NCBI GenBank assembly: GCA_035623615.1
Contig: DASPTB010000165.1
Span: 1 to 10,987 of the forward strand
Source of the DNA: DASPTB01 sp035623615
GTDB taxonomy: Bacteria > Actinomycetota > UBA4738
DNA: 10,987 nt
Direction: 5' to 3'
The notes under the pieces were generated by a model. That model saw only the letters and a list, made by a program, of their open reading frames with translations. It searched no databases and was not told the origin of the DNA. The translations under genes were made by a program, and so were the position numbers. Positions 1-6,117 of this stretch are shown here, in pieces (the first letter of the stretch is position 1; every line of letters starts with the position of its first letter).

Positions 1-1325
1 TGATCCCGGTCTTCACGGTCGCCGAGAACGTGGTCCTCGGGTTCGAGCCGACCCGCGCGTTCGGGATCATCGACCACAAGAAGGCGCGCGCGTTCATCCG
101 CGACCTCTCCGACCGCTACGGCCTGCTCGTCGATCCCGACCAGATGGTCCGCGACCTGTCGGTCGGGCAGCAGCAGCGCGTCGAGATCGTCAAGGCACTC
201 GCGCGTGAGGCGCACGTCCTGATCCTCGACGAGCCCACCGCCGTACTGACGCCGCAGGAGATCGAGTACCTGTTCCAGGTGATGCGGTCCATTCGCGAGT
301 CGGGCCACTCGATCCTGTTCATCACCCACAAACTCGGAGAGGTCCTGTCCATCGCCGATCGCATCACGGTCATCCGGCAGGGAAAGGTGATCGGGACGGT
401 CCGTCCGCAGGAGGCGACCGAGGAACAGCTCGCGGCGATGATGGTGGGCCGCGGGGTGCGCCTCGTCGTCGACCGCGGGCCGTCGCATCCGGGCGAGCCC
501 GTCCTCGAGGTGCGCGACCTGAGCGTGGTGCGCGAGTCGGGGGTGGTCGCCGTGAACGCGGTGTCGCTGGACGTTCGCGCGGGAGAGATCCTCGCGGTCG
601 CGGGCGTCCAGGGAAACGGGCAGACCGAGCTCACCCAGGCGATCATGGGCCTCGCGCCGGTCGCGGCGGGCTCGGTGCGGGTCGGGGGTGCCGAGGTGAC
701 CGGCGCGACGCCGCGGCACGTGCTGCGAGCCGGTGTGGGGCACGTCCCCGAGGATCGGCAGCGCGACGGCCTCATCGCCGAGTTCACGATCGCCGAGAAC
801 CTGATCCTCGACGTGCACGACGTCGCTCCCTACGCGCGGCGCGGCGTGCTCGACTGGGGCACGATCAGGTCGACGGCCGAGAAACGGGTCGACGAGTTCG
901 ACATCCGCGCACGGTCGGTGGACGCCCCCGCCCGCACGCTGTCGGGCGGCAACCAGCAGAAGGTGATCGTCGCCCGGGAGCTCTCGCGCGACATCCGGCT
1001 GATCGTCGCGTCGCAACCGACCCGGGGCCTGGACGTGGGATCCATCGAGTACGTGCACCGTCGGCTCGTGCAGGCCCGCGACGAGGGTGCGGCGGTGCTC
1101 GTCGTGTCGGCCGAGCTCGACGAGGTGCTCGCGCTCGGCGACCGCATCGCCGTGATGTACGGCGGCCGCGTCGTCGGGCCGTTCGGCGGGCTCGAGCACA
1201 CGAGGGAGGAGATCGGCCTGCTCATGGCGGGATCGTCGGTGAACGGCCACTCCGCCGCGAACAACGCAGCGACGGACGCCTCGGCCGCGGACCCGACCGA
1301 GCCGGGCGAAGGGGGCGAACCGTGA
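1..1325 (+). CDS. Nucleoside-type ABC transporter, tandem-domain ATPase (5' partial)
   Basis: Cytoplasmic ATPase that powers a BMP/Nup-type ABC importer; such systems usually take up nucleosides. The reading frame is open from the window edge (first full codon at base 3), so the start and the first Walker A are outside. The first nucleotide-binding domain shows signature LSVGQQQR (about 159-182), Walker B ending LILDEPT and switch His in FITHKL. The second domain begins near base 495. Its Walker A is GVQGNGQT (603-626), with Gln where Lys is usual; the signature is LSGGNQQK (939-962); and the Walker B position reads IVASQPT (about 1002-1022), lacking the usual Asp-Glu. As I recall, this asymmetry is normal for the family, so I do not call it broken. 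The last 30 residues are a polar, low-complexity tail. The stop overlaps the next start (GTGA, 1322-1325), so translation is probably coupled. Other sugar-type tandem ATPases (RbsA/MglA) are the alternative; the two permeases following favour the nucleoside class. Confidence 0.93.
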   Translation, partial: IPVFTVAENVVLGFEPTRAFGIIDHKKARAFIRDLSDRYGLLVDPDQMVRDLSVGQQQRVEIVKALAREAHVLILDEPTAVLTPQEIEYLFQVMRSIRESGHSILFITHKLGEVLSIADRITVIRQGKVIGTVRPQEATEEQLAAMMVGRGVRLVVDRGPSHPGEPVLEVRDLSVVRESGVVAVNAVSLDVRAGEILAVAGVQGNGQTELTQAIMGLAPVAAGSVRVGGAEVTGATPRHVLRAGVGHVPEDRQRDGLIAEFTIAENLILDVHDVAPYARRGVLDWGTIRSTAEKRVDEFDIRARSVDAPARTLSGGNQQKVIVARELSRDIRLIVASQPTRGLDVGSIEYVHRRLVQARDEGAAVLVVSAELDEVLALGDRIAVMYGGRVVGPFGGLEHTREEIGLLMAGSSVNGHSAANNAATDASAADPTEPGEGGEP

Positions 1326-2533
1326 GCACCCAGGTCACCGCGCCCCCCGAGGACGGCGCGAAGCCCAGACCGTCGGCGCCGCGCCGCCTCTTCTCGTGGA
1401 TGATCTCCGGCAACACCTTCACCGTGACCGTGCTGGCGTTCTTCAGCGCGCTGGTCGTCGGCGCGGTGATCATCGTGCTCGCGACGCCGAGCGCGATGAC
1501 GGCGTGGCACTACGCCCTCGTGTCACCGGGCACCGCGTTGTCGGAGTCGTGGGACGCGATCACGAGCGCGTACGGTGCGCTGCTCTCTGGAGCGCTGGGC
1601 AGCCGGCAGGCGATCTCGGAGACGCTCGTCTCGACGACACCGCTGCTGATGGCCGGTCTCGGCGTGGCGCTCGCCTTCCGGGCGGGCCTGTTCAACATCG
1701 GCGGGGAGGGTCAGTTGATCCTCGGCGCGATGGGCGCGACCTGGGCGGGGTTCTCCTTCAGGGGACTCCCGATCCTCGTGCACCTGCCGCTCGCGCTCCT
1801 CGCCGGAGCGGTCGCCGGGGGCGCGTGGGCTTTCATCCCGGGGATCCTGAAGGCGCGGACGGGCGCGCACGAGGTCATCACCTCGATGATGCTCAACTAC
1901 GTCGCCCTGAACCTCCTCGGCTGGGTCCTCATCCAGAAGGAGTTCTGCGCGACGAACCCGTGCACCGACGCGATCTCGAAGGTCGTTGCGCAGGGATCGC
2001 GCCTGCCCCACATCGCCGGTTCGAACCTTCGCGTCAACCTGGGGATCGTGCTGGCCGTACTGTTCGCGATTGGGGTCGCGTGGCTGCTGCAACGAAGCAC
2101 GCTCGGCTTCGAGTTCCGCATGATCGGGCTGAACGCAGACGCCGCCGGTGTCGCGGGCGTGAGCACGAAGCGCCTCTACGTGGTGGTGATGACCATGTCC
2201 GGGATGCTCGTCGGGCTCGCCGGCGCGTTCTCGGTCCTGGGCGTCGACTACCAGCTGAGCCCCGCCTACGGCGGCACGACCGGCTTCGACGCGATCACGG
2301 TGGCGATTCTCGGCCACGGCAGCCCGCTCGGGGTCGCGCTCGCGTCGCTGCTGTTCGGGGCGTTCATTTCGGGCGGCCGGGCGATGCAGGTGAGCACGGG
2401 GATCCCGCTTCAGCTCGTCGTCGTGATCCAGGCGGTGCTGGTCCTGTTCGTCGCGGCGCCCGGCGTCATCCGGACCATCTACCGCATCAAGGTTCGACGT
2501 GGCGCAGAGCGGGTGTTCGGAGGGTGGGGCTGA
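1322..2533 (+). CDS. Nucleoside-type ABC transporter permease 1 (BPD_transp_2, NupP/YufP-like)
   Basis: Integral membrane subunit, 403 aa, forming the import channel with permease 2. It opens with GTG, overlaps the ATPase stop by 4 bases, and has a purine-rich site GAAGGGGG at 1308-1315, six bases ahead. Residues 1-30 are hydrophilic and likely cytoplasmic. A hydrophobic segment at about 34-55 is followed by an extracytoplasmic stretch, and then by the conserved family block GLFNIGGEGQ (122-131) and a run of helices. The loop KARTGAHEVITSMMLNY (177-193) is a typical coupling region contacting the ATPase. Two cysteines (209 and 214) lie in a short loop predicted outside and could form a disulfide. 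The C-terminal half continues with helices at about 240-257, 284-305, 323-350 and 361-380, then a basic cytoplasmic tail. Length and layout fit the family. The exact substrate cannot be told from the permease alone. Confidence 0.93.
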   Translation: MSTQVTAPPEDGAKPRPSAPRRLFSWMISGNTFTVTVLAFFSALVVGAVIIVLATPSAMTAWHYALVSPGTALSESWDAITSAYGALLSGALGSRQAISETLVSTTPLLMAGLGVALAFRAGLFNIGGEGQLILGAMGATWAGFSFRGLPILVHLPLALLAGAVAGGAWAFIPGILKARTGAHEVITSMMLNYVALNLLGWVLIQKEFCATNPCTDAISKVVAQGSRLPHIAGSNLRVNLGIVLAVLFAIGVAWLLQRSTLGFEFRMIGLNADAAGVAGVSTKRLYVVVMTMSGMLVGLAGAFSVLGVDYQLSPAYGGTTGFDAITVAILGHGSPLGVALASLLFGAFISGGRAMQVSTGIPLQLVVVIQAVLVLFVAAPGVIRTIYRIKVRRGAERVFGGWG

Positions 2534-3813
2534 TGAGCGCCGTCGCCGGCCCGATCGAGACGGCGAGCGGCCAGCGGGTCGACCCCTTCGCCCACCGCCG
2601 CCGCGACGTGGCGATCGCGCTCGGGGTGCTGGGCGTCGCGACGATCCTGCTGTTCGCGCGCGCGATCCCGTCGGGAGTCCACACCACGTTCGAGCTCTCG
2701 GGCGGCTCCGCAATTCACGTCCCGTCCATCGCCGTCCCCGCGAGGGCCGCGACCCTGGCGATCGGGATCGTCTGCCTGGTGCTCGGCGTCGCCGAGTACC
2801 TGTGGACCGCCAACCGGCATCCCAACCTCCTCCTTGGGATCGGGATCGCGCTGTTCGCACTCGCGTTCCTCACCTGGGCGGGCAAGGGGCAGCAGATCGA
2901 CACGGTTGGCCTGCTCGCCACCTCACTCGTCGAGGCGGTGCCGTTGGCGCTGGGCGCGTTCTCGGGCCTGATCTGCGAGCGGTCGGGCGTGATCAACATC
3001 GCGATCGAGGGCGAGTTCCTGATCGCCGCGTTCCTCGCCGCCATGCTGGCGAGCCTCACCCATCACCTGTGGATCGGGCTGCTCGCGGGGGCCGCCGCGG
3101 GAGGCGTCGTCGGCCTCATCCTCGGCGTCTTCGCCATCAAGTACCGCGCCGACCAGATCATCGTCGGCATCGTGCTCGACGCGTTCGCGCTGGGCCTCAC
3201 CACGTTCTTCGCGACGAGCCTCCTCAACACCAACCAGCAGACGCTCAACAGTCCCAGCACCTACCTGCCCTTCGGCATCCCGGTCCTCGACAAGGTGCCG
3301 ATCATCGGGCCGGGGATCTTCGATCAGAACATCTTCGTGTACATCGTGATCCTGCTGTTGATTGCGCTGCAGATCGGCCTGTTCCACACACGGTGGGGAC
3401 TGCGCGTGCGAGCCGTCGGCGAACATCCGCGGGCGGCGGACACGGTGGGGATCAGGGTGAACTCGCGCAGGATGGCCAACGTCATCCTCGGCGGGGTCGT
3501 CGCGGGCATCGGCGGCGCCTCGTTCACCATCGGATCGGTGGGGCAGTTCCAGGCGAACATGACGGCCGGGCTCGGCTACATCGCGCTCGCGGCGATGATC
3601 TTCGGAGGATGGCGCCCGATCGGCGCGGTGCTCGCCGCACTGCTGTTCGGCTTCTGCGACGCGCTGCAGTTCACGGTGTCGGTGCTGAACGTCCCGATCC
3701 CGCCGGCGTTCCTCACGATGATCCCCTACCTGGCGACGATCGTGGCCGTCGCCGGGCTCGTGGGGCGCGTGCGTCCGCCGGCCGCGGACGGCCGCCCGTA
3801 CACGCGCGAGTAG
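2533..3813 (+). CDS. Nucleoside-type ABC transporter permease 2 (BPD_transp_2, NupQ/YufQ-like, extended N-terminus)
   Basis: Second channel subunit, 426 aa. The ATG shares its A with the preceding TGA (TGATG, 2531-2535), and GGAGGG at 2519-2524 lies eight bases ahead, so this start is firm although the frame is open much further upstream. The family core begins near residue 122, with the conserved block ERSGVINIAIEGEFL (149-163) equivalent to FNIGGEGQ of permease 1. The coupling-loop region KYRADQIIVGIVLDAF follows (204-218), then helices to about residue 410. The first 120 residues are an additional module with three likely membrane segments (about 26-44, 73-91, 99-115) and a Ser/Gly-rich loop between the first two. 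Short members of this family (about 320 aa, as in Bacillus) lack it; long forms in actinobacteria are, to my knowledge, usual. It ends in a charged tail and stops three bases from the convergent deoC stop. Confidence 0.93.
   Translation: MSAVAGPIETASGQRVDPFAHRRRDVAIALGVLGVATILLFARAIPSGVHTTFELSGGSAIHVPSIAVPARAATLAIGIVCLVLGVAEYLWTANRHPNLLLGIGIALFALAFLTWAGKGQQIDTVGLLATSLVEAVPLALGAFSGLICERSGVINIAIEGEFLIAAFLAAMLASLTHHLWIGLLAGAAAGGVVGLILGVFAIKYRADQIIVGIVLDAFALGLTTFFATSLLNTNQQTLNSPSTYLPFGIPVLDKVPIIGPGIFDQNIFVYIVILLLIALQIGLFHTRWGLRVRAVGEHPRAADTVGIRVNSRRMANVILGGVVAGIGGASFTIGSVGQFQANMTAGLGYIALAAMIFGGWRPIGAVLAALLFGFCDALQFTVSVLNVPIPPAFLTMIPYLATIVAVAGLVGRVRPPAADGRPYTRE
3772..3790. terminator. Perfect 7-bp stem-loop near the convergent gene ends
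   Basis: CGTCCGC (3772-3778), a five-base loop, and GCGGACG (3784-3790) form a perfect GC-rich hairpin inside the last codons of permease 2, about 20 bases before its stop. Being palindromic, it can form in transcripts from both directions and lies just past the deoC stop on the other strand. There is no T-run after it on either strand, so it is not a classical intrinsic terminator. It may be a bidirectional pause or RNA 3'-end stabiliser, or simply GC-rich coding sequence. Confidence 0.3.
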
Positions 3814-3816
3814 CGG

Positions 3817-4488
3817 CTACCCCTCGTCCACGATCTGCACGCCCGAGGACGTCCCGAGCCGGTCGGCCCCCGCCCGGATCATGGCCAGCGCCTGTTCCCG
3901 CGTCCGGATGCCGCCCGAGGCCTTGACCCCCATCGCCTCGCCGACCGTCGCGCGCATCAGCGCCACGTCCTCCACCGTGGCGCCGCCCGACGCGAATCCG
4001 GTCGAGGTCTTCACGAACGCCGCGCCCGCGTCGCGGGCGAGCTCACACGCGCGAACCTTCTCGGTGTCGTCGAGCAGACAGGTCTCAAGGATGACCTTGA
4101 CGATCCCGGCCTCGTCCACGGCGGCGACGACGGACTCGATGTCGCGCGACACGACGTCGTCCAGTCCCGCCTTCAGCCCGCCGACGTTGATCACCATGTC
4201 GATCTCGGACGCGCCGCCGCCGACGGCGTCCTCCGCCTCGAACGCCTTCGACGACGAGGTTCCGGCCCCCAGCGGGAACCCGACCACCGCGTCGACGCGC
4301 ACCGGGCTGCCCTCCAAGCGCTCCGCCGCAAGGGCGACCCACGCCCCGTTGACGCAGACGGTCGCGAACCCGTTCTCGACGGCCTCCTCGCAGAGGCGCT
4401 CGATCTGCTCCGGCCGGGCGTCGGGTTTGAGCAGCGTGTGGTCGATCATCGACGCCAGCACCTCGCGACTGATCTCGTTCTCGGTCAT
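3817..4488 (-). CDS. deoC: Deoxyribose-phosphate aldolase
   Basis: Cytoplasmic class I aldolase, 223 aa, splitting 2-deoxyribose 5-phosphate into glyceraldehyde 3-phosphate and acetaldehyde in deoxynucleoside catabolism. The N-terminus has the family opening MIDHTLLKPDA (14-24). The Schiff-base lysine is K160 in FVKTSTGF, the second catalytic lysine is K189 in GVKASGGIR, and the acid/base aspartate is D97 in EIDMVIN. The C-terminal phosphate-binding region reads DRLGTSSGV (209-217). All key residues and the length match DeoC. I chose the ATG at 4488 because a purine-rich site (GGAGGAGAGG) lies just upstream and homology starts shortly after it; an in-frame GTG at 4533 would add 15 Arg/Gly-rich residues with no support. 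It converges on the nucleoside permease operon with a 3-base gap, which fits a shared role in nucleoside use although the genes are not co-transcribed. Confidence 0.97.
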   Translation of the reverse strand: MTENEISREVLASMIDHTLLKPDARPEQIERLCEEAVENGFATVCVNGAWVALAAERLEGSPVRVDAVVGFPLGAGTSSSKAFEAEDAVGGGASEIDMVINVGGLKAGLDDVVSRDIESVVAAVDEAGIVKVILETCLLDDTEKVRACELARDAGAAFVKTSTGFASGGATVEDVALMRATVGEAMGVKASGGIRTREQALAMIRAGADRLGTSSGVQIVDEG

Positions 4489-4495
4489 CCCCGTC

Positions 4496-4505
4496 CCTCT
4501 CCTCC
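4496..4505 (-). promoter_or_regulatory. Ribosome binding site of deoC
   Basis: On the minus strand GGAGGAGAGG reads from 4505 to 4496, ending seven bases before the ATG at 4488. It is the reason for preferring this start over the in-frame GTG at 4533. Confidence 0.7.
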
Positions 4506-4546
4506 AGCGGCGGCCCCGGCCGGCCGATGCCACAGTCGAACCCGAC

Positions 4547-4552
4547 TATCAT
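4547..4552 (+). promoter_or_regulatory. Possible -10 element upstream of gltA
   Basis: TATCAT, 70 bases before the gltA ATG, is the only clearly AT-rich hexamer in the 133-base divergent gap with deoC (4489-4621) and differs from TATAAT at one position. The same TATCATCG string occurs upstream of the antiporter gene. No convincing -35 is visible 16-18 bases upstream. A short inverted repeat (CCGGT 4572-4576, ACCGG 4583-4587) lies in the would-be leader. No separate promoter for deoC on the minus strand could be recognised in this gap. Confidence 0.35.
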
Positions 4553-4605
4553 CGGCCACGACGGGCACGAACCGGTCGTTTCACCGGATGCCCGGACGGA
4601 AGGCT

Positions 4606-4615
4606 GGAGGTGAGG
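4606..4615 (+). promoter_or_regulatory. Ribosome binding site of gltA
   Basis: GGAGGTGAGG lies six bases before the ATG at 4622. It fixes the start inside a frame that stays open upstream through antisense deoC sequence. Confidence 0.75.
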
Positions 4616-4621
4616 CGAACC

Positions 4622-5944
4622 ATGACAAGCGGCGAGGCGGCGGCGGCCGGGCCCGCGCCCGACGAATCGCTCACCGTGACGGACAACCGCACGGGCGAGA
4701 CCTACGAGATTCCCATCCAAGACGGCACGATCCTCGCGACGGAGCTCCGCAAGATGAAGACGGGCGCGGACGACTTCGGCATCCTCTCCTACGACCCCGG
4801 GTTCATGAACACGGCGATGTGCCGCTCGGCGGTGACCTATATCGACGGCGACCGGGGGATCCTCCAGTATCGCGGCTACCCGATCGAGCAGCTCGCCGAG
4901 CGCTCCACGTTCCTCGAAGTCGCTTACCTCCTGCTGAACGGCGAGCTGCCATCCGTAGGCGAGCTCGACGCCTGGCGCGACCAGATCACGCACCACACGT
5001 TCGTCCACGAGAACGTGAAGAAGTTCATCGACGGGTTCCATCACGACGCGCACCCGATGGGCATCCTGTGCAGCACCGTCGCGGCCCTGTCGACGTTCTA
5101 CCCCGAGGCCAAGAGCATCCGGGATGACGCCATCCGCCGGGAGGAGATCGTCCGCCTCATCGCCAAGATGCCGACGATGGCGGCCTTCGCGTACCGCCAC
5201 GCGGTCGGGCTCCCCTACGCCTATCCCGACAACAACTTGTCCTACGCCGGCAACTTCCTCAACATGATGTGGAAGACGACCGAGCTGCGCTACGAGCCCG
5301 ACCCGGTGCTCGAGCGCGCGCTCGACGTGCTCTTCATCCTCCACGCCGACCACGAGCAGAACTGCTCGTCGATGACGATGCGCGCGGTCGGTTCGTCGCA
5401 CTCCGACCCCTACTCGGCGGCCGCCGCGGCCGTCGCCGCGCTGTACGGGCCGCTGCACGGCGGCGCCAACGAGATGGTCCTGCGGATGCTGTGGGAGATC
5501 GGGTCGACCAAGAACGTCCCCGGCTACATCGAGCGCGTGAAGAAAGGCGAGTTCCGGCTGATGGGGTTCGGTCACCGCATCTACAAGAACTTCGACCCGC
5601 GCGCGGAGATCATCAAGAAGGTCGCATACGAAGTCTTCGACGTGACGGGTGCGAGCGAGCTCCTCGACATCGCGCTGGAGCTCGAACGCATCGCCCTCGA
5701 GGACGACTACTTCATCAGCCACAAGCTGTACCCGAACGTCGATTTCTACTCGGGCATCATCTACCTGGCGATGGGCTTCCCGATCGAGACGTTCCCCGTG
5801 CTCTTCGCCATCGGCAGGACGCCGGGCTGGCTGGCACAGTGGGAGGAGTCGGTGCTCGATCCGGAGCAGAAGATCACGCGGCCGCGACAGCTGTACGTGG
5901 GCGAGGGCGAGCGCGACTACGTCCCCGTCGACGAGCGCCGCTGA
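4622..5944 (+). CDS. gltA: Citrate synthase
   Basis: Cytoplasmic enzyme of 440 aa that condenses acetyl-CoA and oxaloacetate to citrate, the entry step of the TCA cycle. The catalytic triad is H279 (GPLHGGANE), H318 (GFGHRIYKN) and D374 (PNVDFYSG), matching H264, H305 and D362 of the E. coli enzyme. LHADHEQNCS (240-249) is the conserved helix-turn ahead of the active site. The arginine of DPRA (R327) and the C-terminal arginines near 420-422 fit substrate-binding positions. An N-terminal beta-rich domain (about 17-60) is present, as in the long bacterial form (E. coli 427 aa) and unlike the shorter methylcitrate synthase PrpC (about 375-390 aa), which is the main alternative. The start at 4622 is supported by a strong ribosome site. 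The gene stands alone, divergent from deoC. Whether it is NADH-regulated cannot be read from the sequence. Confidence 0.97.
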   Translation: MTSGEAAAAGPAPDESLTVTDNRTGETYEIPIQDGTILATELRKMKTGADDFGILSYDPGFMNTAMCRSAVTYIDGDRGILQYRGYPIEQLAERSTFLEVAYLLLNGELPSVGELDAWRDQITHHTFVHENVKKFIDGFHHDAHPMGILCSTVAALSTFYPEAKSIRDDAIRREEIVRLIAKMPTMAAFAYRHAVGLPYAYPDNNLSYAGNFLNMMWKTTELRYEPDPVLERALDVLFILHADHEQNCSSMTMRAVGSSHSDPYSAAAAAVAALYGPLHGGANEMVLRMLWEIGSTKNVPGYIERVKKGEFRLMGFGHRIYKNFDPRAEIIKKVAYEVFDVTGASELLDIALELERIALEDDYFISHKLYPNVDFYSGIIYLAMGFPIETFPVLFAIGRTPGWLAQWEESVLDPEQKITRPRQLYVGEGERDYVPVDERR

Positions 5945-5989
5945 CGCTCCTCGCGTTCACCCTTCATCGCCCGCCCGGCCGGACCGGGG

Positions 5990-5995
5990 TATCAT
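5990..5995 (+). promoter_or_regulatory. Possible -10 element upstream of the antiporter gene
   Basis: TATCAT followed by CGAGCC, closely resembling TATCATCGGCC before gltA. It would place a transcript start near base 6002 and give a leader of about 116 bases. No good -35 is seen; that position is occupied by GC-rich inverted-repeat sequence. Confidence 0.3.
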
Positions 5996-6102
5996 CGAGC
6001 CGACGGCGCGATGAAGCCCGCTCCTTGAACCGCCCACTCCCGGGCTGATGGCTTCTACCAGGGCAACGACCGCTGGTGGAGGCATGTTCCGGGCCCTCCG
6101 GC

Positions 6103-6109
6103 GAGGAGG
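6103..6109 (+). promoter_or_regulatory. Ribosome binding site deciding the antiporter start
   Basis: GAGGAGG ends eight bases before the GTG at 6118, immediately ahead of the first hydrophobic segment. This site decides for GTG 6118 over an upstream in-frame GTG at 6076. Confidence 0.7.
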
Positions 6110-6117
6110 TGGAGCGG

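Larger units (their letters stand above)
5945..6117 (+). promoter_or_regulatory. Non-coding leader of the antiporter gene with possible Shine-Dalgarno sequestration
   Basis: This 173-base gap holds no credible gene. A small stem CCCGG/CCGGG (5974-5978, 5984-5988) may end gltA transcription but has no T-run. Directly after it TATCAT (5990-5995) could be a -10. The putative leader contains competing pairings: GAAGCC (6013-6018) with GGCTTC (6050-6055), or AGCCCG (6015-6020) with CGGGCT (6041-6046), which cannot coexist; then ACCAG (6057-6061) with CTGGT (6073-6077). Near the start codon, CCTCC (6095-6099) can pair across a five-base loop with the ribosome site GGAGG (6105-6109), or instead with an upstream GGAGG (6078-6082). 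This looks like a translational on/off switch. It matches no riboswitch class I know, and the call rests on complementarity alone. Confidence 0.35.

Noticed and set aside
495..1325. Second ATPase domain as a decaying pseudodomain
   Set aside because: The frame is intact, the signature motif is preserved, and missing Walker residues in this half fit the nucleoside-type family.
1523..2860. Minus-strand open frame of 445 codons across the permease genes
   Set aside because: Very Arg-rich, spans two real genes and their junction; a GC-driven shadow.
4489..4533. Upstream in-frame GTG start for deoC
   Set aside because: Would add an Arg/Gly-rich 15-residue extension not seen in the family, while the ATG at 4488 has a good ribosome site.
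4496..4615. A 13-base near-perfect inverted repeat, GCTGGAGG[A/T]GAGG, at 4496-4508 and 4603-4615
   Set aside because: Both arms are the ribosome sites of the divergent genes deoC and gltA, which fully explains the similarity.
4085..5722. Long minus-strand open frame of 545 codons across gltA
   Set aside because: Composition is Arg/Val/Asp-rich with no family motif, and it lies entirely antisense to gltA and out of frame with deoC. High GC keeps such shadow frames open.
6076..6117. Upstream GTG start for the antiporter
   Set aside because: The 14 extra residues are polar and cover the ribosome site that lies at the right distance from GTG 6118.
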